A stretch of DNA of 64,000 nucleotides from Syngnathus acus (taxonomy: Eukaryota; Chordata; Actinopteri; Syngnathiformes; Syngnathidae): NCBI RefSeq assembly GCF_901709675.1, contig NC_051101.1:13288501-13352500 (forward strand), in the 5' to 3' direction. The position numbers were made by a program, and so were the translations under genes. Shown here in pieces: positions 38,004 through 52,083 of this stretch (its first letter is position 1; every line of letters starts with the position of its first letter). Below the pieces are notes generated by a model. It did not search any database. It was not told where the DNA came from and worked only from the letters and a program-made list of their open reading frames with translations.

Positions 38004-41000
38004 CGATGTCACAAGAAGTTAGAACCCCCTGTTCCTATCAGAGGCTGTCGCCGGCGTCCATTTTGGAATTTAACCCCCGCCCTGCTTTCCTCGCACGGCA
38101 GCGGTAGCGGCTTCCCCTCTTCCGACCGCTCGGTGGTTAGCGCCCGCTCGGGGTTCAGTCCGAGGCCGAGCGGGAAAAAATGGCGGTCGGCTCTGGACCG
38201 CAAAAGCTGGCTGAGTGTCAGGTGTCGGCCAGTCCAATCCAGGGGGGCTCGCTTTCTGCGGCGGGGAAGCTTTAACCCCTCGTCGGCGTCATGGCCCCGC
38301 CGATCAATTATTTTTCCGAGCGCTTGCGGTGGTGTGGCGGTACGTTTGGACCAACCGAGTGGTGCCGCTTGACGACTCGTTTTATAATCCGCATGGGATG
38401 AATCGGGGCAACTGGACTCTTCTTGAAGATAGTCGAGTCTCCCTATTGTCCCATGGGGCTCGTCTCAATCGGGTTGCCAGGCGGGGCTGCCGGATGAGCG
38501 CTTTGCATAGCAACCGCTTGCTCACCTGGCGAAACGGCTCATTAGTGGCCGCGCACATTTTTAAAAACAAATCTGTGTTTTGGGAAACTTTGTAAAAACG
38601 AACTAAAGAAAAAAATAAATAAATAGGAGAGCAATGTCAATGAAACGTTCCCTCTTGTCCCAACTCTGACATCTTTGTCAGTGTGAGGACAAGTGAGGTG
38701 ATGCGCCAGGGTCAGACTTAGCTGAGGGGGTAACCACGGTATCCTCGCCAGGCCACCGCAGCCTCAACGCCATCTGTCAGAAGCGCCTTCAGCGCGTGCG
38801 AGTGGACCGCCTGTATGTGCCGCCTTGTCGGCGTGATTACTTGCTAAGTGCTCTACCCACAATGCACCTCCGCCACGTTTATTTAAAACCCGGACAAGAA
38901 TACGTCAACGCGCTCGCTCGCCTAACGGAGACGCGGCGTGGAAAAGTGAAAGCCAGCATGCGAGGAAATAGCTGGCGGCCATACACTCACGCTTATTGAT
39001 TTGCTTTGTTGCGCCGCGTCAACTTTTCCAGCTCCCGCTGCTTTGATCACATGCTAAATGCAAAAAGAAAAAAACAAAATGGAGGTTTTGATGATTTGCT
39101 TTCTAATGCCGCGACTTAGCGTGAAGGCGGATCATCTTGAAAGCGCTGTTCAGCTTTCAAGTCGCATTTTTACGTTTTTCAGTTTTTTTTTTTTTTTATA
39201 AGGAGCTCATTTGATGCTTTAAACTGAGATGTCTTGTACGTAATTTTCCTTTCACTTGTTTATTAAACACACAAATCGTTAGCCCGTTAGCATAATCGCA
39301 CCGATGTTTAGTTTCCCAGATTAAATGTCAACTCCTAACAAGACGCGGTGTGATGTTATCTCATTAGTGCTTCGATGACATCAAATGTCAAAGTGGTGCT
39401 TTCAGGAAAACGACGGCCACAAAGGTCACAGACGACACAAGTCGTCTTTGGCTCGGATAGATTGACTCGCTTGATTGACTGACGAGTCGTGTCACGAGGG
39501 ATCGCGGATTTGTGTGAAAAACCCGGTCGGAAAAGAAACTTTGAGGGTTTGATGAAGACAAAAGCGGTCGTCACGTCTCTGCGAAAGCAATTAGCATAAC
39601 AGCGTGAAGGGGAGGAGTCCCGGCGCCGTCTCACAAAATGAAGCTTTTTATGGCCCGCAGATGTGAAACCAAGCAAGAAATTAAAAGTCCAAAATGACTT
39701 TTCTCTTCTCCGCACACCCCCGCCAGCCCCGCCAGCGCCTCGTTCGTCACGTATTTCGTGTCATTTGTCATCCAGAGGTGCCTTTGCGAGCTTTAACCTT
39801 TGACCTTGACCGCCATTCATCTTCTTATTGCGCCTTAACAAAGACATTAATTGTCACTCATTTGAAACTGTGCTCGAGAATGAGAAATTTCAATTTTGCC
39901 GAATCGTGACGTTGCGATCGGTCGAGGTCGAGAAGGCCCGCGCGCATTTTCCGATCTAATCAGATAAGCAAAGATTTACGTGGCGCTTTCATTTCACAGG
40001 CACGGCTATCCGTAGTAAAATCCATTTTATCGTCCGTCCCCCTTCTAAGACGAGCGTCCCCGATTAAGCGTGGAAGGTGTTGAGCGCGTGTGCGCGTTGT
40101 GTAATATTTCTTTTTATGGCCGTATTTCTTTAACGCCGGCCATATGTGCGCAATATTTGCCTTGGAAGCCAGCGCGCTCCTTCTCAGAACTCCGGGCTGC
40201 TTTCCATACGTCTTGGTCTATTTTTAAACGGATATTTGAAGGGAGGGAGAAGGGCTGTTATGGGTTGGGGGGGGGGGGCTTCGCTCTCTGTGACATGAAT
40301 TCCAGCAGGCAGACGTCCAACGATGCAAAAACAACTCACGCACCTCTGACTAAAGTGTCAAATTAATACTTATAAGAATAACAGACTTTTGATTTCACAC
40401 CTTTTACTTTTGTCTTGTAATTACTTCATTGGGATCCAAATGTGTTTCATTTTGGTTCCATTCCATAGTCTTGGTCCATATTGTATGATTTGTTTCTTTT
40501 GTGATCCCAAGTGAGGCCCCCGAAAATATTTTCCGAGAGAACACAAAAGATAGCAAATTACATTTTCCAGATTCGAATGTGGTTCTGGTTGTGTTTGTAG
40601 GAAAACTTCCATCGACTGAGTAGAGTTCAGTTCGCTTTGGTACAGTTCACATTTTATTTTAAAGAGCTACACAAAAGCCGTCAACACTGATTGCTTGGTC
40701 GCAACGGGACATATGTCCAACCACAATTAACACATCAGAGCTGGAACAGAAGATCTATAATTTAACCATCTGAAAACTGTCAGGGTGACCTGACATTTCC
40801 CTATCGCCGTTCCGTATAAATGGCGCCGACATGAAGGGTGGTTTAAAAGACTGGAACAAGTTTTTTGGTGAGCTTTTGGATCTTAACAATTTGCTGTTTT
40901 TTTTTAATTAATCCACAGGGAATTAAAGTTAAACAGGTTCTGACCAAATATTTATGAACGATGGGGTCGGTAACCAAGATTGAGTTAATCTATTATTTCA

Positions 41001-43876
41001 TCGCAATAATATATTGAATTTGTATTCTCGTCGCTTCATAGGAATTCACAACGAGGCGTAGCTAATACAAGCTAATTAGCGCTAATGCTAGCTGTATTTA
41101 TTTGCATGGATTTCATGTTCTCTCGCTGGTATATGACGTCCCGCCGTTCACGTTGCAGGCTTGAACCCGATCAGAACCGAAGCGATCCGCTTCATGGAAA
41201 CCCGACGTACCCTCGGTTTGCCGCGTTGCGTAAATGTTGTCGATCCCACTGCGGGAACGAGCTTTCATTGTGTTGACGAGACAATCGGAGTTGAGTCATT
41301 GACACGCGGGACACGTTGCATGGGCGTCTTTTACTTTAATTAAAGTCAATCTAATCTGCTCGACTCATCTGTGGCTCTTTTCCAATCACACGTTGGCACA
41401 CATCAAATGTTTGCTGTCAACATTGGAATCGCATCATCTTGCTGCGATTGATTGTCTATCAATTATGTGGGTGACCTGTATGCCTCATTTTTTTTTCCCA
41501 TAATACCTTAAACGTTGTTGTTTGCCGTCGCCACTACTGACTGCAATCATAAAAATGATAATATCGTGGCTTTGTCCTACTTCTTTGTCTAATCAGCGCT
41601 TGATTGCCTACAATCTGATTTAAAAGAGCGCTTCATTGTTTTTGCTAATCGTGTTTGCTTTGTTGTTGCTCGATGAATTTGATGTCTAAACAGAATCTGC
41701 CAAGAACCTAATTCCTCCCTTCCATTGAAAGAAAGAAAGCCTCGGCCCAATTGTCGAATGTCTCGAATGATTAGAGCTGGACCATTTTGGAAAAATAATA
41801 ATTGCGGTTTTCTTTTCCTCCATCTTGAAAGAATATGAAATCATCTTTAAAGTCAAAGTCAAACCAGATGATCAGCGCCATGGTTATCAGCGATGATGTC
41901 ATCAGAGACGTTGTATCCCGACCGACTTGAACCGGCTCACCCCGATTGGATCGACTCATCTCATATCGTTTCATAATAGACTTCCCGAATGTTTTTTCTC
42001 ATTCAAACGGCAGGAACGATAGTACGACCCGTCCGAGCTGCTCTTTTAATCAAATGACAAGAGCGAAGAGGCACAGGTCGCTCGTTCGCCGCCGAGCCCT
42101 TTTTAATTAGACCCTGTTTTCTTAATGAACCAAGTGTCCGAGTCCATTTGGCTCCCCGCCTGCGGGGGCAGCGGTGGACTAGCGATGGGGGGGGATGTGC
42201 TAGCCTCTTTGTCTCCACTCCTTATTGAATGATCTATTTTTTTTTGTTACTTTGTGCTATATCTGGTCCTCACTGACATTAGCATGATAATGCTCTCTGG
42301 AAAGAGCCGCTCGCGCTTATTACGTCCCCGAATGCACCATCAGTTAAACTAACAGCCTGAATTCCGACATTCATCTCGGCTATCATGGAGTGGCCTTCAA
42401 CGGCAGCGGGGAAGCCAGATGACGGGCCGCGTCTTGTAATTATGCTATGCTAATTCACCGCCCCCCCCCTCCCAACTCCTCCTTTTACACTTTCCGAGGT
42501 GGGAACAAGGCTTCCCGACGCCTCTCGTGTCAGTCGACTGAAGGGGAAATGAATAAATGGGTTAGCGGAGAGCTGCTGGAAGGAAGGAAGGGGAGGGGAG
42601 GGGGTGAGGAAGGAAGGAGGGAGACTGCTGTCGGGAGGGCGAGGTACAGCTGGAGAGACTTCCCGCGAGGTGGCAAAGGATCGGGCCACCTGGAAACCCT
42701 CAAAATGGAAACTTTGTTATTGTGAGCGACACAAAGAGGATGGCTGCTAGTTTAGGTAGAATCCGAGGAATGTGCACTTTGTTTGGACGTTTCCTGGACA
42801 TCGCCAGGTGATCACATGGTCGGTTGGCTTCACGCCACACATGCTTTTCTGCCATGTTTTTTGTTTGAGCCAACGGTTCCGCGAATTCCGCCGACTGACG
42901 TTTTTGCTAAGTGGAAGGAACATGCGCAATAAGTAAGGATTGCGCAACACTTTGCTCTCGGTTTGGACCGGAAACATCACTGAAGATTCAGGGAAATTGA
43001 TGTTTTATAGGTTTACAACAACGGGAGTCAACCGACAGCAAATTACAAAATGGCCGCCCTTTGTCGTGGATAAAATTGGGTGTATTTTTGCTGCTCAGCT
43101 CATTTTCTACAAACGGAATATTCAGAATACAATATGGGGATGCTTAGATCAAAGTGCTGTAAAAAAAAAAAAGGCACGTAGGAGGAGTCAAATTATATAA
43201 GTAAATCCGTATGTATAATCCTTTTATATTTCAGATTTTCACGACTCAACAGTGAGTTTTAAAGCTATGTATTGCAATTAATAGGATTCACACTATTCTG
43301 CTGACACCAGCAAAAAGCAACAGAGTGGAATAATAGAATTGTCTTAAGCTTCACCATCACACCGCCCGCAGGCTTGATCTCACGTGATTGTCTAAATCTT
43401 CCTGCAAGGGATCGCCACGTCGTCCAAGCGGCTTGCTAAGCTTCCGCTAATAGCGTCTAAGAGGATGTCATGGAAAATGCACTTTTTTTAGGGACACTAG
43501 CGAGTCCATCACAAGCGAGCAATGGCAAAAGTCAGCCGGCGAGGGGAGGCGAGGTCACGTGACCACGCGCCCCACAAGTAAAACATCCGGATCCAATCGA
43601 GCACATCCCCGCTCCAATTCCAACTTGCGGTTTGGAAGCTTTTTGGCAGGGATGTCGAGATGACACAGAGCGGGCCGTGATGGATGACGAGCGAGAGCGA
43701 ATCCCGGCGGGTCCGAGTCGGCGAAGCGCTTCTTGGTTCCGCTACAAAGCTCTGTTGTACAAAATCGGCTCCGTGTGTGTGGAAAGTCAAGTCGCCACGT
43801 CCAGAAGCTTCTTGTCATTTGAAAGTCAAGCCGATCGTGTCCCGTCCCGTTCTCGCCTTGTCGTTATATTTTACAC

Positions 43877-43990
43877 CAGTGACTGTCAACCGGTGGTCCG
43901 CGGACCTTTAGTGGTCTGTGGCGGTATTGCAGATGGTCAGCGAAATTGAAAATGGAAAATAATTGTAACATTTTTGAAAATAAAGTTGAT
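43877..43990 (+). mobile_element. hAT-like element fragment
   Basis: CAGTGACTGTCAACCGGTGG, then TCCGCGGACCTTTAGTGGTC and TGTGGCGG, matches the left end of a common vertebrate hAT repeat. The right end could not be placed. Confidence 0.5.
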
Positions 43991-44339
43991 TTATTTTTTA
44001 GACTTGATTTATTTTCCAGCTAATTATTTGAATTATTTACCCATCCAAATGTAGTTGAGATTCCCAGATTATTTTCTTTTAATAACCTGAAGCGCTGCAC
44101 CGCGGGTCGGCTAATCGGGACAATGGCGTTCTTCCGGCCGGCGCGGCTTGAAATTGCCTCCCGCCGGGGTCAGAACCTCCATCATTGAGCTGGCGATCCA
44201 AGTGACTCCATGCTCCCGACAGCGTCTCCCCGCAAATGGATAATGGAAAATGGTTAATGGAAGTTTGTCGCACGTATTTGGCTACGCTACGGCCGCTGCA
44301 CGGAATTTGTCAAATTTAACCCCACCTCCCAATGTCAAA

Positions 44340-44500
44340 AAAATTACAGTCGCTCTTTGGTTCATGAACTTGATTTGAAGATTATTTTACTGGTTCTTTT
44401 ATCACAGACAAGTTATTTAGGTTGAATTACCTGACATGTTTCGGCGTGTACTTCCGCCTTCATCAGAGTGTTTGACACATTCTGCGTTGAAAACTTGCTC
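44340..44500 (-). mobile_element. Penelope-like element remnant
   Basis: AT-rich sequence around a conserved ACCTGACATGTTTCGGCGTG block, as found in Penelope-like retroelement terminal repeats. No reverse transcriptase or GIY-YIG coding sequence remains. The boundaries are approximate. Confidence 0.5.
44425..44475 (-). ncRNA. Hammerhead ribozyme core (Penelope-like type)
   Basis: On the minus strand: CTGATGA (44466-44460), a GGCG/CGCC stem II (44458-44455 with 44446-44443) around an 8-nt loop, GAAA (44442-44439), and C-AT-G with U and C forming the two-pair stem III. The cleavage nucleotide is C at 44433. All invariant core positions are present. Stem I has only two clear pairs (UC with AG), so activity in this copy is doubtful. 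Confidence 0.65.
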
Positions 44501-44525
44501 ACCTAAAATTTTTCTTCCTCCACAG

Positions 44526-44613
44526 GACCTCTTTGTCGTGGACCCCCACCGTGTTGCGACCCGCTCAGGGCATGTGTGCGCATGGATGGATTCAGATGCT
44601 GAGCTGAGCTAAG
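44526..44613 (+). other. Candidate second 5' UTR exon
   Basis: A good acceptor (TTTTTCTTCCTCCACAG ending at 44525) and donor (GCTAAG then GTAGGC) bound 88 bp. It contains a short upstream open frame (ATG at 44571) that ends within the exon, so it cannot be the main coding start. It lies about 60 bp past the ribozyme remnant. Confidence 0.4.
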
Positions 44614-44940
44614 GTAGGCATTTGAAAAGCCGATTTTGTGTAATTAGTGCCGGTGGAATGTTTGATTCGCTGAGCGCCGTTTTGGTGCGCTACACTGATC
44701 CTCTTTGTGTTCGCTAACTAAGATGCATACAACAACAAAGAGAAATGCTTACGCTGCTTTGGAGACGTGTGATTACTCTATCATGTTGGAATATAGGAAA
44801 CGTAGCAGTGGGGACATTTTTTTTAGAGAGGGTTAGCACACCTTCTTATGAGTTTTTAAATAAATAACTAAATAAATCTCCTTGCATTATACTGAAAAAA
44901 AAACTTCCTACCATATTAAAGTCTAAATCCTAAAAATGTC

Positions 44941-45070
44941 ATAATTTTCCCTGGAAAAAAAATATTTACGTTGGAAAAATAAGCCTATTTTATTTGAAAA
45001 ATTTCATAATATTTCCCTGAAAAAAAATATTTACGTTGCAAATTTATGCATATTTGATTTATTTTTTTAG
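44941..45070 (+). repeat. Tandem duplication, two copies of about 65 bp
   Basis: Copy 1 (44941-45005) and copy 2 (45006-45070) share ATAAT, TTTCCCTG, then AAAAAAAATATTTACGTTG, then CATATTTGATTTATTT or a variant. Confidence 0.75.
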
Positions 45071-47771
45071 GATTACAATACGTGGCATTTTAACAAGGCG
45101 GAGGGAGCGCTGTTGCCAGTTGACAAACACGTGTCATGAAGTCATTCACAAAATGAAATTATTGCCGTTATCGCTCGAGGCAACTGTGTTCCAGAGATTC
45201 GATCGCACACCGCGATAAATATGCCGAGTCATCAGGCGCTCATGTTCGCAAAACGATGACGCAAAGGATTAGTGGTTAAGCTCATATGATTGTGTTGAAA
45301 ATTAGATTAGTTGAGTTTGTGTGACTGTAGTCGGCAATCGAGAGTCGCCAACTGCTCGTCTCAGACGGGCGAACGACGCCTTGGTGCCGTAATCCATTTT
45401 GTGACATTTTAATGTAAAACCGTGGACGGCTTCCCATCGCGCGCTCGTACCACCGGTCCTCGCTCGTTGACGGGTCAGTGAGCGCCGATGACGGGTCGCC
45501 CCGCGGGATGATGGAAAGCAGATGGTGGGCTGGATGCCGCCCGCTGTGACCTTCAACGCTGCGAAGAAGAGATCATCATCGGAGCCAGAATGCTCACCCT
45601 CGTTATGTACATCACGGCCAATCAAAGCTTCTGCTCGTACAGCAGGAAACAAAATGAGTTTCTGGGCGGAAGATCGGTGGACACCCTGCTCAAAGATGAT
45701 CACGCTCACTTTTGATTGATAGACAGCGATTAATGAATCCATTAATTATTGTGACACAGTGACGCACGGAGATGTTGTTGAGATGATGACGGGAGTGGGG
45801 GAAGTGGACAGCTGGAAGGAGGCTGCTGATGTGGTTATGACACAGAAGGAGGTGTCAGATGTGCAATTGGGGTGAGACGAGTAGCGTTATGTAGAACAGC
45901 TGGCTCGTGTGCTGCCTGCCACGTGAGCCTCCTCAAAGTCCTCCCCCTTGAGGTTTGGATCCGAGTCATGCCTGCTCAGCGCAGGTTTAAAGACGCAAAA
46001 ACGTCTGGGATATTTATTGGTGGGGCCGAAGGGCCTGACCCAATATGGCGTCAGATGAAATCTCAAAAATACATCAAACTAATGGCGTGTGAAGCACATC
46101 AACATCGAACCAGATTGTGTATGACACTTGGTTTAGTCCAAAATGATAAAAATTGGGAAAGAAAAAGATTCTCTTTTATTCCAAAACAGAAGTGTTATGT
46201 CAAACGCGAGCTCCTTCCCTGGTGAGCTTTTTTTTTTTTTTTTGTGTGTGTTGTCAGCAAGGTGCAGTAAATCTTCTTCTGTGGTGGAGCGATGGGGGGA
46301 AGAAAAGCGAGTGTTCTTGTTAATCCGCCGCGTTCGTGACCGCAACACGACTGCTGACACACACAAAAACCTCACGCAAATGGCGCCCGCCGCCGTGGTC
46401 CTCTCGGGAGGGGTGGCGGCGGGCTAGCCGGGCTAATCCCACGGCGGCGATATTGCGGCGCACTCAGAGCTCCTCGCCGGGACCACTTCAAAGTGACGCC
46501 AAGGACGAGCGCGTCTTTGTGAGCTGGATGCTAATGAGGCCTGGAAACGCCACGGCGCCGTTCACCTCACTCTTCCTCTTTTTCGGAGGTGAGCCTTTGT
46601 TGCTCTCTTAAGCTTTATTGACTGCACAGAGTGCCGAGGCAGCGTCGTTCATCTCAAACCGTTTTGAGAAGACTTTTGAGTTATCACACCATCTATGAGG
46701 TCTTAGGTTCACGTTTGGAATGGACTTTTTGAAGGGCGGAAACAAGGATTGATGGATGGGAAGGATGCCTGCGACTGTTCCCAAAACACGGCCTTCCCTT
46801 CGCTAGACGTGCAAATGTTAGCCACATTAGCTTGTTGTTGTCGCACTAGGTGACTCCTATTTAACTTTCACAAGAGTCGAATGAAGCGGCAGTAGCAGCA
46901 GCTGTGTGGACAACCTGCGCCATGTCAGCTAACAGCTGCGACGCTTTGCGTTCATTAGCGCTAACTCGAGATGCTTTTTGTGGGCGCGCAACAACTATTT
47001 TTGTTGCTTCAAATATGAAAAGAGGCAAAAGGTTGGCAGGCAGGCAGGCAGGCAGAGCTGTGTGGACAGTGTGGAGGCGGGAGCTAAGCCTGGTTTTTTT
47101 TTTGGTTTTTTTTTTCCAAATCAATGATTGATGTTGGCTCCAAACAATTTGTGAGCCTATTATCGTAATTTTTAACTTACTGTTACCAAATCAATAAAAT
47201 AAAAACTTTGGAACCGTGAGACCTTAGCATCTATGCTATAACAAATTATATTGTAAATGCTAGTTTTGTGCTAGTAGTGCTAGACTGACTTTTAAATCAT
47301 TAAAAAATAATAATAATAATTCCCAGCCACCGCGCTTCCCAAAATGTCGATCACGTTCATGTAAAAAGCGGCACACTTGCACAAAGCTGCCCGTCGGTTG
47401 CTATTGATGTTAGCATCTCCACGATTGGATGGTTGCCCCGGCGATGACCCCCCCCACACACACACACACATTCCCCTTCATCAATGATTGCGAGCGATCA
47501 TAAGCGGTGTTTACTGGTTCCCCAGGCGAAGCATTAAAGCAGATTGCGGCAATAATTGTCCATTTGGACTCGCTAAAGTTCAGCTCGTAGCAGACTGATG
47601 ATGAAATGTGCTCTCTTTGTTTTATTGCAACAACAAACCAAACCTTAGCAACATGTAACCGTCGTCATTTAAGCACAAATTCAGCCTTTATTGGGGTTTT
47701 TTTCTTCTTCTTCCAAACTGCTGTTTCAATGAGGTCTGTGCTTTCTTTTGCTGACTTTTCTAGATTGCACA

Positions 47772-48460
<689 letters not shown>

Positions 48461-49298
48461 ATAAAATATGGTAACAGAGTTTGATGACTCGGTTGCAAAA
48501 TATGGATTTTTGTGGTCAATTAGCTGCCAAACCAATTTGATCTAGCAAAAGGAAATTTAGTCGTGAGTAGACCCACTAAAAAAATCAAGCCACGGCCCAA
48601 AATAACTTGAGGCTGATATTTGGTAGGCCCACAGAAAGGTTTCCCAATTTTGAATCTGCCATTTTGAGGCTCATTTTGTCCATTTTGCCTTTGTCCTTCC
48701 TATAACAACTTTGATGACTTGTGATTGCTAGACAGAAGGAAGATGACAAATTGTAAATTGTTCTCAGAGCTCATCAGTGGTGGTCTCTTTTGTCCTCTCC
48801 TTGCGCTCTCTTCACCTTGCCCACGTCTCACGACGGCTCCTCGCCATTCCACCTCATCGTCTTTGTTCATCTCGGCTCCAGTCGGAGGTGTCCTTCCCGC
48901 GAAAAGGTCGCCGTAAGAGGAAGGCTCGCTCGGCTCTTTGCTCGGCTCTTTGCGGGCACTCACGCCGGCGTCCTGGTAATTACCGGCGAAACGAGACGCT
49001 CCGGGAAGTTTGGTCAGCGCTGCCACGGTGGGCGGAAGCGTCATTACTGACAATCCTGCCGCCGTGGCTAAGCCGCTATGATTGGTGGGGGAGGAGGAGG
49101 AGATGTCAGAGGAGAAGAGTGGCGTGCAAATTGGAGGCTTTTCACCAGCCGGCGTTTGTGACGCCGCGTGAAATCAAAGCTGATGTCCGACAGCTTCCTT
49201 TCCGCCCTTCACGTCCAGCCGTCCGCACTCTTTAGCTCATGCTGTCGGCATCCCACGCCAATGTTTTTTTGGGGGAAAGGAGCTAATCTAAATCTATG

Positions 49299-49325
49299 AA
49301 GCTATATAAATAAGTTTGATTGATT
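49299..49325 (+). repeat. Probable retroelement 3' tail
   Basis: AAGCTATATAAATAAGTTTG then ATTGATT is a frequent 3' terminus of fish non-LTR elements. Only the tail is recognisable. Confidence 0.35.
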
Positions 49326-50809
49326 TTGCTCAGTAAAACATTTTCTTTGCGGAGTTTCATGAGTCCAAACACGACGTTCAGAAATAAGATGAGAATTCAG
49401 AAAATAGATCACTCATAATAATGAAAGAAAATAATTCAGAAATAAATATTTTTTTCAATTACTTAAATTAAAATTTAAATTAAGTTAAATTCTTAAGGAC
49501 AAGAACAGTCCAATGTTCGGCCTGCATATCTTTAGTTGTAAGAAGTTTTATTTATTCAATGTTTTTTTTTAATAATCTGACAATTAATCGGTTATCAGAA
49601 ATATATATTCAGCTAAATATCAAAATCGACATCAGCCTGGGAATGAAATAGCTGTCGAACCCATTAAAAAAAAAAAAAAACTTGCGCCACAGCAGGTGTT
49701 TATTATTGACTGCTGTGTTTGTGTGTGTGTGTAGCAGCCCAGTGTTATCTCCAAGGTGAAAAACGTAAAGTAACTTCCGTGCTTTGACGCCAAATGCACT
49801 TGAACAAATCAGTTGCCCCTCTCTCTCTCCCTCCCTCCCCTTTTCCAAATGCTAATGCAGCAGAAGGTAGCTGCTGCTGTCGGAGCTTGTGATCCGTAGG
49901 TGAACTCTCGTCTCTGCAAGGACAATTTATGGAAGCTCACGTGGCGTCGGAGGCTTTGGCACAGCGGGGACGCGCTCGCGTCCTTGCGGTTCGCTTCTGG
50001 AACACATGCTGGAACAATATCCAATATGTGCACAACGTCCAAAACGTCTTCTTAATCATAATAACGATGAAAATACAGCAACTGGCGACACGTACGTTCT
50101 TGTCTGAGAACCACAAATATTCCCTTCCAATGTGAGCGTGCTCATTTGCGCGCGTGTGCGGTCGGTCCATTTGGCGTTCAAGTTGGATCACGCCGTCTTG
50201 AACATTCATCAAAGTGGTGTGACACACGTTCGCACCGCACCGCCTAATCCATTTTTGTCTCCCGGCCGCTTAGCGAAAACAAAAAGTTTCTTTTTGGCAG
50301 CAGCGGCGATGCGTCTTGGCGACCTGAACTACTTTTTATTTTTTGCTTTAACATTCCAATGAAAAAAAAACAGCTAAGGCCTGTTCGAACAAGATTTGTG
50401 TGTGCGTGTGTGTGGAAATAGCTTTGGATGCGTTTCACCACTTGATGAAGATATCAAAGATGTGTTGCAATGCTCTTTCATTTCACCTTTCTTACGACTT
50501 GAGTGTATCTTGAGTATTAAGTATTTACCAGTGCTACACTTTAACACAGACATCAGTAATAATCCACTCTGTCGGAATTAGCGTTGGTGTTTCGAATCAA
50601 TCGGTATGCTATACGTTCACTTTTCAAATCGAACTATCGGATTCGACGTTTTGTACGATACTCCGATGTAATACGATGCACCTGTGTGTGTATGTTAGTA
50701 AATGTGCACGTGCGTGTGACGAGTGCGCAAAGTAATCATCCGACAAGGGTACGCGACACAACGGGTTGATTAGCGCAGCTGCACACTTCAGCGTGCATGT
50801 TGATTTGTA

Positions 50810-50837
50810 GACACACACACACACACACACACACACA
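50810..50837 (+). repeat. (AC)n microsatellite
   Basis: About 28 bp of AC. Confidence 0.9.
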
Positions 50838-51265
50838 ATCTGCTTATACAGTCAACACCCATTGGTGAAAATCGGCGTTATAAAACCTGTTTTTTTTATT
50901 ATGATACAGATTTACCCCTCCCACTTGTTTTATGCGCAAACCCAAACTGACAGAACTTGTACAGTCCAAACATCTTCAAGCTCCGAGCAAGATTTCCTCA
51001 TTCCAGCTTTGTCAGCTTTTAGGTGCACCCCCAATGTGACCCTGGCGTGAACGTTGCCTCGGAGCTGGTGAATAATTCCGACGGAAATCTCCAAGCCCCG
51101 TCCGTCCGTCTTTTCATCTTTTCCTTCCCTCACCACCTTCACCAGGTCTAATTGACTCGTCATCCTGGCTCACTCTAATTGGCTTCTAATCGCCGTTTAC
51201 GCCGTCTCGTACTCAACTTGTCAATCAACCTGAGTGACGCTCCACTGGGGTCACACGCAAAGCCC

Positions 51266-51281
51266 ATTTAATTAGGTACAC
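51266..51281 (+). mobile_element. Solo Tc1-type end fragment
   Basis: TTTAATTAGGTACACC matches the TTATTAGGTACACC end seen in the MITEs at 8.3-8.7 kb. No partner end was found. Confidence 0.4.
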
Positions 51282-52041
51282 CCCCCTAAGTACCCAGTAA
51301 AATAAATACATAAAATAAAAAAGTAAAATAGTACTATGATCCCCATAATATTTCTGTTCATCTTTTTTTTTTATTAAGACAGCAATTTGCCCAGAGAAGG
51401 CTCACAAAGTGCTTTAAATCATTATACAAAACATAAACACACCCATTTACAGTAAATAGAAGAATTGTCGTTAATGAAATGAATATTAAAAAAATGTTGA
51501 ACAATAACGGAAAAAATATTCCAACCACAAGCGAACAGTCTTTAAGAACATGGCGACCTTACTTCTCCTGGAAGTCGACTTAGCTCTCCGACCGGTTCCC
51601 ACGCTCTGGTCAGTAAGATGGCTTCTCCCTGGCCATTTCTTTCTCGCTTTACGTCCTGAACCTGACGTGTCCAATCTCTCGACACTTCCCTCCCGCTCGG
51701 AGCGGGATTAGCATGCGCTTCCTGTCGCTTATCTGCTTTCTTTCACGGCTCTCGACACTTCTTTTTCTGTCTTTTGGAAGGCGTCTCGCCGGCCTCCCCG
51801 CTGCGTTGAATAATGCCGAGCGACCGGCGAGGGGGGATCCTCTTTCACGGGGGAGAACACGACAACGTTACAGCGGCGTGAAAGCCACTTGACTGCCTTC
51901 CCTTGAATCTTGCACGCCATCTCTCTTTATTGTCATTTTCAAAGGGAAAAAAAGCCTGAAAATAGATACAATTCTCTTCGGGGTAATGGGAAAATTGAAT
52001 AAAAGCCTAGAAATTGTGGGGAAATCTTTTTGAAAATGCAC

Positions 52042-52083
52042 ATTAAATTTTCATTACTTCATATCAAGTAAGAAAATTTAATG
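52042..52083. repeat. Small perfect inverted repeat
   Basis: CATTAAATTTTC (52042-52053) is exactly inverted at 52072-52083, with an 18-nt loop. Confidence 0.6.

Larger units (their letters stand above)
36261..44525 (+). other. Inferred first 5' UTR intron
   Basis: About 8.3 kb without recognised coding exons. It contains a hAT MITE (37792-37995), a second hAT-like end (43877), a CpG-rich stretch at 38040-38560 with no assignable product, and a Penelope-like remnant just before its 3' end. Confidence 0.4.

Noticed and set aside
37881-38595. Overlapping 163- and 126-codon plus-strand frames in CpG-rich sequence
   Set aside because: The first starts inside the hAT MITE, and neither resembles a known protein or transposase. 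A SINE-like TGGTTAGCGCCCGCTCGGGG near 38130 is too short to call.
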